NCBI GenBank assembly: GCA_002414205.1
Contig: DHYQ01000003.1
Coordinates: 1,673-19,481, forward strand
Direction of reading: 5' to 3'
DNA: 17,809 bases
From: Gallionellaceae bacterium UBA5126
GTDB taxonomy: Bacteria > Pseudomonadota > Gammaproteobacteria > Burkholderiales > Gallionellaceae
The notes beneath the pieces were generated by a model. The model saw nothing but the letters and a program-made list of their open reading frames with translations. It searched no databases and was not told the origin of the DNA. A program made the translations under genes and the position numbers. Below are positions 1 through 7,020 of the stretch, one piece after another (the first letter of the stretch is position 1; each line of letters begins with the position of its first letter).

Positions 1-1430
1 GGCTCGGCCACGGTGAACAGGCGGTCGTACAGGCGGATTTCGGCGCGCAGGGCGTGGGCGGTGGACAGGTAGTGAATCACGCCCTTGACCTTGCGCCCGA
101 CGGGGTTCTTGCCCAAGGTGTCGTGGTCGATGCTGGCGCGCAACTCGACGATGTTGCCGGCGTCGTCTTTCACCACCTCGTCGCAGCGCAGTACGTAGCT
201 GTGGCGCAAACGCACTTCGCCGCCCAGGGTCAGGCGCTTCCAGCCAGCGGGGGGCACTTCGGCAAAGTCATCAGCTTCGATGACGATTTCCGGGCCGATG
301 GGCACTTCGCGGCTGCCGAATTCCGGGTGTTGCGGGTGGAAGTCGGCGCTGCGGCTTTGCGCGCCGTCGAAGTTGGTAATCACCACCTTGAGCGGATTCA
401 GCACCGCCATGACCCGTGGCGCACGCGCTTCCAGATCGTCGCGCACGGCGGATTCCAGCACCGCCATATCGACGATGTTTTCGCTCTTGGAAATGCCGAT
501 GCGCTGGGCGAATTCCCGCAGCCCTTCTGGCGTATAACCACGACGACGCATGCCGGAAATGGTGGGCATGCGCGGGTCGTCCCAGCCGCTGACGCGCTGC
601 TCGTTGACCAATTGCAGCAGCTTGCGCTTGCTGGTAATCGTGTAGTGCAACTCCAGCCGGGAAAATTCGGTTTGCTGCGGGTGGCAGGGGATGGTGATGT
701 TGTCCAGCACCCAGTCGTACAACGGGCGATGGTCTTCAAATTCCAGCGTGCACAAGGAATGGGTGATGCCTTCCAGTGCGTCGGAAATGCAATGCGTGTA
801 GTCGTACATCGGGTAGATGCACCACGCGTCGCCGGTGCGAATGTGGTGAGCGCGGCGGATGCGGTAAATCACCGGGTCGCGCAGGTTGATATTGGGCGAG
901 GCCATGTCGATCTTGGCGCGCAGCACCATCGCACCATCGGCGAACTCACCGGCGCGCATGCGCGTGAACAAGTCCAGATTTTCTGCCACGGCACGGTCAC
1001 GGTTGGGGCTATTTTTACCCGGCTGGGTCAGCGTGCCGCGATATTCGCGCATTTGCTCCGGCGTCAAATCGTCAACGTAAGCCAGCCCCTTGTTAATCAG
1101 TTCCACCGCGTAGGCATACAACTGCTCGAAATAATCCGACGCCCAGCGCACATCGCCGTTCCAGGCAAAACCCAGCCAGCGCACATCGTCCTGAATGGAC
1201 AGGGCGTACTCTTCGCTTTCCTTTTCCGGGTTGGTGTCGTCGAAACGCAGATTGCAGGTGCCCTGATAATCCTGCGCCAGACCGAAATTCAGGCAAATGG
1301 ATTTGGCATGACCGACGTGCAAATAGCCGTTCGGCTCCGGCGGAAAGCGCGTGGCAATGCTGCGGTGCTTGCCGCTGGCCAAATCGGCGTCAATCATGTG
1401 GCGGATAAAGTTTGAAGCGGGGGTATTCAT
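1..1430 (-). CDS. glnS: Glutaminyl-tRNA synthetase, C-terminal end cut by window edge
   Basis: Class I aminoacyl-tRNA synthetase of the cytoplasm; it charges tRNA-Gln with glutamine using ATP. The first 476 codons are visible; the family is about 550 residues, so part of the C-terminal anticodon-binding beta-barrel region lies outside. The N-terminus has the expected [16 protein letters not shown] block, with the HIGH-type motif HVGH at residues 38-41. The KMSKS-type loop reads ITSKRKL around residues 265-271 and is followed by [12 protein letters not shown], a GlnRS hallmark that separates it from glutamyl-tRNA synthetase. The ATG at 1430 fits the usual family start ([14 protein letters not shown]); no strong Shine-Dalgarno precedes it. 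It lies 79 bases downstream of the pilus operon on the same strand, with its own candidate promoter in the gap. The presence of GlnRS fits a beta- or gammaproteobacterium. Confidence 0.97.
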   Translation of the reverse strand, partial: MNTPASNFIRHMIDADLASGKHRSIATRFPPEPNGYLHVGHAKSICLNFGLAQDYQGTCNLRFDDTNPEKESEEYALSIQDDVRWLGFAWNGDVRWASDYFEQLYAYAVELINKGLAYVDDLTPEQMREYRGTLTQPGKNSPNRDRAVAENLDLFTRMRAGEFADGAMVLRAKIDMASPNINLRDPVIYRIRRAHHIRTGDAWCIYPMYDYTHCISDALEGITHSLCTLEFEDHRPLYDWVLDNITIPCHPQQTEFSRLELHYTITSKRKLLQLVNEQRVSGWDDPRMPTISGMRRRGYTPEGLREFAQRIGISKSENIVDMAVLESAVRDDLEARAPRVMAVLNPLKVVITNFDGAQSRSADFHPQHPEFGSREVPIGPEIVIEADDFAEVPPAGWKRLTLGGEVRLRHSYVLRCDEVVKDDAGNIVELRASIDHDTLGKNPVGRKVKGVIHYLSTAHALRAEIRLYDRLFTVAE

Positions 1431-1466
1431 GGCGATACTCGTGGACTCTAGCAATCGAAGGCGCGG

Positions 1467-1495
1467 ATTCTACCCGAAAGCCGGGCGGCTCCAAA
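1467..1495 (-). promoter_or_regulatory. Putative sigma-70 promoter of glnS
   Basis: On the minus strand the gap upstream of glnS holds TTTGGA (1490-1495) and TAGAAT (1467-1472) separated by exactly 17 bases. TAGAAT matches the -10 consensus in five of six positions; the -35 box is weaker. Transcription would start near 1460, giving a leader of about 30 bases. This would let glnS be expressed independently of the pilus operon upstream. Found by eye, not tested. Confidence 0.5.
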
Positions 1496-1509
1496 CCCCG
1501 CGCACTGCG

Positions 1510-2202
1510 TCAGGGCAATTTGCCCGCCGCCACCATGCGATTCAGCAGCACATGCGGCGATAGCCATTGCACAAGGTCGTCGAAATCGTTGCCAGGTTCG
1601 CGGGCGACGAAGGTGTTGTCGTTGTCGGCATTTTCCTGTTCGTCGGCACTGCCACCGGAAAGTTGCGTGCCGACGAGGGTATAGCCCCCTGCGCCATTGG
1701 GGCCATGTGACACGATCACCGCCGGAATTTCCGTGGCCAGTTTGTTGCCGCCGTTGGTCAACAAAGTCAGATTGGCGGTGGAGCACAACTGGAACGACAC
1801 ACCGGGCGATAAGGCGCAATTTTCGCCGGTGCCGTCCGCGCCGTCGGCAAAGCTGGCGCTGACGCGATAGCTGAAGCGCCGCCCCCAGGCATCGCTTTCG
1901 CCCACGCCCAATGTCGCCCACGGCAGCACGCCTTGACTGAGACTACACACCGCCGCCACGCCAGAACCCGTCACCGCCTCCAAGCCGGTATTGCCGCTGC
2001 CGCTGGCCGGACAGGGCAAGCGCCCCCGGCTGACGGTAAAGCCCAGCACGGCATCCTGAATGTCGTTCAACTGGCGGCGCGTTTCCTGGCGGCGTTGCAT
2101 TTCCTGTTGCGCCGATAACAACGGCAGGCTGGCCGACAACAAAATGCCCAGCACCAGCAACACCACCGCCATTTCCAGCAGCGTAAAGCCTTTCATCGAC
2201 AT
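1510..2202 (-). CDS. Type IV pilin-like pseudopilin (prepilin-type protein)
   Basis: A 230-residue secreted pseudopilin expected to be cut by prepilin peptidase and N-methylated. The leader MSMKG precedes FTLLEM, so cleavage is expected after Gly5, with the conserved Glu at mature position 5. A hydrophobic helix (AVVLLVLGILLSASLPLL) follows, then a globular domain with LPCP, GVLPWATLG, DAWG, PAVIVSHGPNG and a C-terminal FDDLVQWLSP...NRMVAAGKLP. ATG 2202 was chosen because GGAGGGG lies six bases upstream; ATG 2196 is possible and would give an ATGA overlap with the previous stop. It is the last gene of the nine-gene operon, overlapping the large minor-pilin gene by 10 bases. Its position and domain suggest a minor (pseudo)pilin that primes or tips the fibre, comparable to MshO/MshC. 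It is not clearly a major pilin, because such proteins are usually shorter, but this cannot be excluded. Confidence 0.9.
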   Translation of the reverse strand: MSMKGFTLLEMAVVLLVLGILLSASLPLLSAQQEMQRRQETRRQLNDIQDAVLGFTVSRGRLPCPASGSGNTGLEAVTGSGVAAVCSLSQGVLPWATLGVGESDAWGRRFSYRVSASFADGADGTGENCALSPGVSFQLCSTANLTLLTNGGNKLATEIPAVIVSHGPNGAGGYTLVGTQLSGGSADEQENADNDNTFVAREPGNDFDDLVQWLSPHVLLNRMVAAGKLP

Positions 2203-3734
2203 TTCACCCCTCCATCGACGCACAGCACCTGATCGTTGACCTGCTGGAATGCGGCCACCTGCTGCACACTGTAGGTGACAAAATTCAGCGGCGGATGGTC
2301 TGCCGGTGCGTGCTGATTGACGCCTTCCAGATAGGCCGTCACGTCAGCGCTGTTAGCGTGGTTTTGCGTCGCCAACGCTGCCCCGGCACTGATTACCACG
2401 GCGGGGAAACTGCCCTCCTGTGCCGGACTGCCGCCGCTGATGCGTAAACAACCGGTGCCACAACTGGCCGCTTCGCCCGGCCCCATGCCCTCGGCCAGTT
2501 GATAGAACAGCAAATTGCGCCAGCTTTCCCAGTAGCCGGAAGCAAACACCGTGCAACGCGGCCCCCAGCCCAGTGCCATGGCCGGGTCGGTCAAACCGGC
2601 GCTGGACAAGGCGCTGCGCAACTGGTTGAGCGTGCCCTGCAAGCTGTTGATTTGCGCCTGTATCACGGCGGCCCCGGCGCTGCTGGTTTTTTTCGCCAGG
2701 CTGGTTGCCAGGTCCGCCGCCTGCTGGCCGAGTTGGCGCAAATTGCTGTCGATGGGATCCACCGCTGCCGTTTGCGCGGATTGCATCTGGCTGGCAGCGC
2801 TGGACAGGGCAGCGCGGCTGGTGCCGTTGTTGCTGGCGGCATAATTGTTCAGCGCCACTTGCACGCCGACCGCCGCTTGCACAAACGCCACCGTACTGTC
2901 GCTGCCCGCCGTCAGCAGCGGATTGGGTTGCAGTGGCAAGCGGCCAAAGCGCGTCTGCCACATCCCCCAATAGCGCACCTCGTTGAACGGGCTGGCCCAC
3001 GGGTATTTGCCACCGGACAGCGCGGCGTATTCGTCCAGACAGGCGCGCACCTCGCGCAACACCCGCCGCTCCACCAGCGGGAACAACATGCCACGGGTAA
3101 TGGCAATGGCTTGGTCGTTGAAGATGGCACTGCGGAACTGGCGCGAAAACACTTGGTCGCCATTGGCGTTTTCGCCTTCCAGAAATTGCGCCGAGTCGTT
3201 TTCCTGCACCGTACTACGCAACTGACCGTCCAGCGCCGGGCCGGGAGCAAACACAATCGCCACCGGCTTTTCTGGCGCGCCATCGTCCCAGGACAACTGT
3301 GCCAAGGTGTCGCTGTTTTGCGGGCGGGCGCTGTCATCATCGCGGAAATTCGGCGACAGCACGTACCACAAGCGTGCGCCTGCGCCGTCGCGCAAATCGT
3401 CCAGCCGCAAGGTACGCCAAGGGAAATGACCGAGATAGGCCGGGCACTGGCTGCCGCTCAACAAATCGGCAATGCCGTCATTCGGCACGTTGTTATTGCT
3501 GATATTGGTCAAAAAATCCGGGCAGGGCAGGCTGGCGGGCATGTTGGCATCACTCAGTGCGCGACCGAGTAGCGCATCGCGGGCCAGCGCCAAGACACGC
3601 TCGGTACGCAACTGTTGTGCTTGCCGACCCTGCACCTCACTCAGGGTCTGCACTAGCGCAGCCAGCGCCCCCATCACCAATATGGACAGCAGCCCCCATA
3701 AAGCGCTACCGCCCTGCGTCGAGCACTTAATCAT
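2193..3734 (-). CDS. Large GspK/MshP-like minor pilin with duplicated module
   Basis: A 513-residue protein with a short leader MIKCSTQGG, then a hydrophobic segment (residues 10-28, SALWGLLSILVMGALAALV) like the N-termini of MshP, PilX and GspK. A Gly precedes the hydrophobic helix, but no Glu sits at mature position 5, as in GspK. The globular part starts with LPCPD (69-73), FPWRTL (104-109) and ARLWYVLSPNF (120-130), resembling the pseudopilin encoded just downstream. A second related stretch runs from about 222 to 505, interrupted by an Ala/Gln/Ser-rich, probably helical or coiled-coil insertion (about 280-385). Several Cys (71, 97, 232, 394, 425, 429, 505, 512) could form disulfides in the periplasm. 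ATG 3734 has no Shine-Dalgarno but overlaps the upstream stop by 8 bases, suggesting coupled translation. Likely role: tip or initiating subunit of the fibre. Exact family uncertain. Confidence 0.82.
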   Translation of the reverse strand: MIKCSTQGGSALWGLLSILVMGALAALVQTLSEVQGRQAQQLRTERVLALARDALLGRALSDANMPASLPCPDFLTNISNNNVPNDGIADLLSGSQCPAYLGHFPWRTLRLDDLRDGAGARLWYVLSPNFRDDDSARPQNSDTLAQLSWDDGAPEKPVAIVFAPGPALDGQLRSTVQENDSAQFLEGENANGDQVFSRQFRSAIFNDQAIAITRGMLFPLVERRVLREVRACLDEYAALSGGKYPWASPFNEVRYWGMWQTRFGRLPLQPNPLLTAGSDSTVAFVQAAVGVQVALNNYAASNNGTSRAALSSAASQMQSAQTAAVDPIDSNLRQLGQQAADLATSLAKKTSSAGAAVIQAQINSLQGTLNQLRSALSSAGLTDPAMALGWGPRCTVFASGYWESWRNLLFYQLAEGMGPGEAASCGTGCLRISGGSPAQEGSFPAVVISAGAALATQNHANSADVTAYLEGVNQHAPADHPPLNFVTYSVQQVAAFQQVNDQVLCVDGGVKCR

Positions 3735-3990
3735 GACGGCGCAAACGCAATGAGGAGACAGGGGGAACCGCAGAAAGTGCAGAGGCTGGTTGTACACGCA
3801 CACCATCCAGCCAAAGAGCGCGCAGCTTGCCCTCTCGCCGAATCCAGCCGTTGAGCATGGGCGGTGCGGCCACAGGGGATGCTGCCTGCGCGGTGCGCTC
3901 TGCCGGGGTAAAAAACAATCGCCCCAACGGGGGCTCACCTAATACCGGCCCACACACACATAAGCCCAGCATTACGCTAACCAGTTTCAT
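3727..3990 (-). CDS. Small exported MshK-like pilus accessory protein
   Basis: An 87-residue protein with an apparent signal peptide (MKLVSVMLGLCVCGPVLG, cut near residue 18) followed by the motif LGRLFFTPAER, which I recognise from small proteins of pilus and secretion operons. The rest contains a short beta-type segment (LNGWIRREGKLRALWLDGVRV), a pattern seen in MshK-like proteins and loosely in PilP/GspC-type periplasmic connectors. The start at 3990 is supported by an ATGA overlap with the preceding PilO-like gene and by GAGGGA upstream. It has no transmembrane segment beyond the signal peptide. By position it would work in the periplasm near the secretin and the inner-membrane PilN/PilO-like proteins. 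A function cannot be read from the sequence alone. Confidence 0.75.
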   Translation of the reverse strand: MKLVSVMLGLCVCGPVLGEPPLGRLFFTPAERTAQAASPVAAPPMLNGWIRREGKLRALWLDGVRVQPASALSAVPPVSSLRLRRHD

Positions 3991-4544
3991 GTTGTCCCTC
4001 GCATCTGTAACACCAGCCAGCGCCCGTAACACGCCGCCTGCAAACCCGCCTCTACCCGTCGTACGACACAACCCTCTAGCTGAAACCATCCATGGGGAAG
4101 CTGTGTCAATTCGGCAAAGAAAGCCAACAGCGGCAGTTCGTGCGGGACATCCAAGGTCAATTGCATGGGCACCCTCACTGCCTGCCACTGCGCACTCGGC
4201 CCATCGCCCACTTGCGGTGGTGACAAGGTATAACTGAAATGTGCGACCTGCTGCAATTTCCCAACACTGGCCGACCAATCTTGCAAAGGCGGCATGTTCA
4301 ACAGATGTCGCTGCTGCAACTGCCGAAACAGCGGCTCTTCAATCTGCAACACTGCCTGTGCCTGACGTGCTAACTGCAACTGTTGCCGAACATTGTGCTG
4401 CATGCTCTGCGCCTGTTGCACCTGTTGCTCAGCATCTCGCACCCGCCACTCCACCACCAGCAACAACAGGACACCGAACAACCATGCAGCGATGCCGAAG
4501 TGGCCAATATGTTGTCGCGCATAAGTTCGCCAGTGCTTGTTCAT
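3987..4544 (-). CDS. PilO/MshJ-like inner-membrane assembly protein
   Basis: A 185-residue bitopic membrane protein. It has a short cytoplasmic N-terminus, one transmembrane helix (about residues 16-33, FGIAAWLFGVLLLLVVEW), a Gln-rich coiled coil (about 36-80) and a periplasmic domain (about 85-180) that would adopt the PilO/GspM ferredoxin-like fold. In type IV pili and type II secretion such proteins pair with PilN/GspL and link the platform to the secretin. This matches its position directly after the PilM-PilN fusion gene, with an ATGA overlap (4541-4544). GGAG precedes the ATG by five bases. Sequence identity within the family is low, so the call rests on architecture and neighbourhood more than on motifs. 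Confidence 0.8.
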   Translation of the reverse strand: MNKHWRTYARQHIGHFGIAAWLFGVLLLLVVEWRVRDAEQQVQQAQSMQHNVRQQLQLARQAQAVLQIEEPLFRQLQQRHLLNMPPLQDWSASVGKLQQVAHFSYTLSPPQVGDGPSAQWQAVRVPMQLTLDVPHELPLLAFFAELTQLPHGWFQLEGCVVRRVEAGLQAACYGRWLVLQMRGTT

Positions 4545-5833
4545 GGCCGCTCCAACTGCAACACAAACTCACCTGACGGCGTGTACGGTGCTTGCGTCAC
4601 CTGCACCCGATAGCCTTGTTGCTGCAAGGCCTGCTGCAAACGCTCAAATATGGCTGCGGTTGCACGTACATCACGGTTTTCCAACAGGTGCGCCTGCACA
4701 CCCAGCACGACCCCAGAGGCCTGTTGCTGCCAGGAAAATTCATCCAGCACCATGTCGGGAAAGTCGCTCCAGACCTGACTGAATGGCTGCAACACCTGAT
4801 GCGGCGTAACCCCTGAGGCATGACGGCGAAAATACGCCACAGCGGCCTGTACTTCGGCAGCGGGAATCCCGCTCACACGCTCCGGCAGTGCCTGCATCTC
4901 CCGCTGCATCTCCTGTGTCGCACGCTGTAAAGACGCCGCCTCCCCCTGCGTTGCCAACCGGTAGCCAGACCACAGCATGCTCAGCAGCAACCAAATCACA
5001 CCCGACCACCACCAGCCACGTTGCCAATACCAGGTTCGCAAGTTTTTTTGCTGCGTCGCAGGCAAATAATGTGCCGCCTGCGGGTGCGTCACCAAATATT
5101 CCATGAAACCCGGAGTAACATCATGGTGCATCTCCGCCACGCAAGGCGGAAAGGGCTGCCACTCCGTCGCCACAGGCAATTGCGCCGACACGCTGGCATT
5201 ACTCAGCCAACGCACACTCAAAACCAATTCGGGCTGACCACGGCGCAAAAACTGCACGGTACGTGCCACCTCAGCCTCCCAGTCTGCCGGGTCAAACAGG
5301 GGGCTCAGACGCGAAAATTGCAACTGTCCCTCGCGGAAATAACTCTGCCGCAACCCCGATCTACCCTGAAACGACACCAGCAGCAAGGATCCACGACAGT
5401 CACCCACCAAGGCCACCCCCAGCAATGCCAGCGAATAAATACCCAGCAAGGGGATATTTTCTGCCGATAGCATCTCTAACCAAGGCTGCAGCAAGCCGGG
5501 ATTGGTCAGCGCGGATAACAACGCTTGTTGCGCGCCCCCCTCGGCACGCCCGCTCAATCGGGCTTGACGTAGCGTAGCGCCGGGATAGCGCGCCTCCAAG
5601 CGTCGTTGCAACAACGCGGACAATTCCGGCTTGGGTAGATCAGGCAACGACATCGGGAAAAAATCCTCTTCCACCAAATCGACCAGCATCTGGCATGGCG
5701 CCACATGTTGCTGCAAAAATGCGCGCACTTCGCTGGATTGCTGCTGGGAAAACAACGCCTCTGCACGCACCTGCTGCCCTTGGCGTAGTTGCAGGAAAAC
5801 ATGCCGGGCGCTTAAAGTCAGCAATAGTTTCAT
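4541..5833 (-). CDS. GspL/MshI-like PilM-PilN fusion protein
   Basis: A 430-residue protein joining two functions that are separate genes in typical type IVa pilus loci. Residues about 1-255 look like a cytoplasmic actin-fold PilM/GspL domain (MKLLLTLSARHVFLQL start; GSLLLVSFQGRSGLRQSYFREG at about 148-169). A single transmembrane helix sits at about 274-292, a short coiled coil at about 296-318, and a periplasmic PilN-like domain at about 322-430. This is the layout of GspL and MshI, the adaptor that recruits the ATPase to the platform. The start at 5833 gives an ATGA overlap with the platform gene and has a G-rich Shine-Dalgarno directly upstream. The next gene is its expected PilO-type partner. 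The subfamily name is inference; the fold assignment was not tested. Confidence 0.82.
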   Translation of the reverse strand: MKLLLTLSARHVFLQLRQGQQVRAEALFSQQQSSEVRAFLQQHVAPCQMLVDLVEEDFFPMSLPDLPKPELSALLQRRLEARYPGATLRQARLSGRAEGGAQQALLSALTNPGLLQPWLEMLSAENIPLLGIYSLALLGVALVGDCRGSLLLVSFQGRSGLRQSYFREGQLQFSRLSPLFDPADWEAEVARTVQFLRRGQPELVLSVRWLSNASVSAQLPVATEWQPFPPCVAEMHHDVTPGFMEYLVTHPQAAHYLPATQQKNLRTWYWQRGWWWSGVIWLLLSMLWSGYRLATQGEAASLQRATQEMQREMQALPERVSGIPAAEVQAAVAYFRRHASGVTPHQVLQPFSQVWSDFPDMVLDEFSWQQQASGVVLGVQAHLLENRDVRATAAIFERLQQALQQQGYRVQVTQAPYTPSGEFVLQLERP

Positions 5834-7020
5834 AGCCCCCCCATTGCCGTCATCAGATCGTATACCGGCCCCAGTACGGCCAACATCACCCAACCCAACA
5901 ACACGCCCAGCAACAGCGTCATTAGCGGCTCCAGCAAACTATGCCAACGCTGCACCGCCTGTCTGGCTTCGCGCTGATAAAAATAGCTGATGTTCAGCAG
6001 CGCCTCGTCCAATACGCCCGTACTTTCCCCAACTTTCAACATACGAATGACCAACGGCGGAAATAGACCGGTCTGGGCAAAGCTGGCCGCCAGTGGTTGG
6101 CCGTTGGCAATGGCCTGAGCAGCCTGCCTGACCCCACCGGCCAAGGCCAGATTGCCCAACACACCCGGTAACACACGCAGACTTTCCAGAATACTGATCC
6201 CGGCGCGATACATCAGGGCAAAATGACGCATCAGGCGTGCCAACAGCAATTTTTGCAGGACATTGCCCAGACCCCAGCAGCGCAATAACCAGGCATCCCG
6301 GCGTTTACGCCATGCAGGATCACGCTGCACAACCTGCCACAACGGCAACGGCAATAACAACAATGGCAACCACCAGGCACCACCATGCCGCAGAAAATCA
6401 GAAAGACCCAACAACATGCGGAGTTGCCAGGTCAATTGCTGCCCCATGCTGCGCATGAATGTGGTCAATTGCGGCACCAAATACAGCAATAAAAATAACA
6501 GCACCGCCGTCATCACCAGCAGCAATAACAGGGGGTACAACAGGGCACTACGTGCCTGAGCGGAGATTTCATCCTGCCATTTCAAATCCTCGGTTAAATC
6601 CGCAAACACTGCAGGCAATTCCCCACTGACTTCCCCCGCCTGTACCAAACTGATTTCCGTTGCCGAAAACACATCCGGGTGAAGCTGCATGGCCTGCGAC
6701 AACGACTGACCATTCTGGATCGCGTTGAGCACACCGCTCAACGTCACTCGCAACAAAGGATGCGTACTACTGTCCCGGAGATCGTGCAAGCTGTCCAACA
6801 GGGGTATCCCAGCCCGAGCAAGCTGGGCAAGATTGAAAAACAAGGTAATGCGTTCCTGCATCGGCACGCGCGTTGGCCCCCACCAAGTCACACGAGCCGA
6901 AATCAGCTCCAGCCCCTGCATCGCCAATTGCCGGGAAAGTGCCGATTCATCCTGTGCCTGCATTTGACCACGTTGCAACTCCCCACCAGCCGTCAATGCA
7001 TGATAACAATATCGCTTCAT
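5830..7020 (-). CDS. Inner-membrane platform protein, GspF/PilC/MshG family
   Basis: A 396-residue polytopic membrane protein, normal length for the T2SSF family. It has two repeats of the cytoplasmic helical domain: about 57-160 (RITLFFNLAQLARAGIPLLDSL, LVQAGEVSGELP) and about 262-360 (MRHFALMYRAGISILESL, MLKVGESTGVLDEAL). The AGI and GE/GES signatures are typical. Hydrophobic helices lie near 160-182, 213-231 and 361-385. A short N-terminal domain (MKRYCYHALTAGGELQRGQM) is the usual start. The protein would be turned by the neighbouring ATPase to feed pilin subunits into the fibre. ATG 7020 overlaps the ATPase stop (ATGA), and AGGGGG lies upstream. Confidence 0.95.
   Translation of the reverse strand: MKRYCYHALTAGGELQRGQMQAQDESALSRQLAMQGLELISARVTWWGPTRVPMQERITLFFNLAQLARAGIPLLDSLHDLRDSSTHPLLRVTLSGVLNAIQNGQSLSQAMQLHPDVFSATEISLVQAGEVSGELPAVFADLTEDLKWQDEISAQARSALLYPLLLLLVMTAVLLFLLLYLVPQLTTFMRSMGQQLTWQLRMLLGLSDFLRHGGAWWLPLLLLPLPLWQVVQRDPAWRKRRDAWLLRCWGLGNVLQKLLLARLMRHFALMYRAGISILESLRVLPGVLGNLALAGGVRQAAQAIANGQPLAASFAQTGLFPPLVIRMLKVGESTGVLDEALLNISYFYQREARQAVQRWHSLLEPLMTLLLGVLLGWVMLAVLGPVYDLMTAMGGL

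Noticed and set aside
54..1415. 453-codon open frame on the plus strand
   Set aside because: It is antisense to glnS, whose minus-strand reading has HVGH, SKRKL and [12 protein letters not shown] motifs. The plus frame gives a His/Val/Ala-rich product with no domain.
1471..1486. CCCG-CGGG hairpin as terminator of the pilus operon
   Set aside because: The stem is only four base pairs and no T-run follows; it sits inside the spacer of the putative glnS promoter.
2499..3572. 357-codon plus-strand frame opposite the large minor pilin
   Set aside because: The minus strand has the membrane helix, LPCP module and operon context. The plus product is low in recognisable features.
6340..6380. Repetitive CAACGGCAACGGCAATAACAA-like stretch as a tandem repeat
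   Set aside because: It encodes a Leu/Pro-rich membrane helix of the platform protein on the minus strand; the repetition is imperfect and explained by Leu codons.
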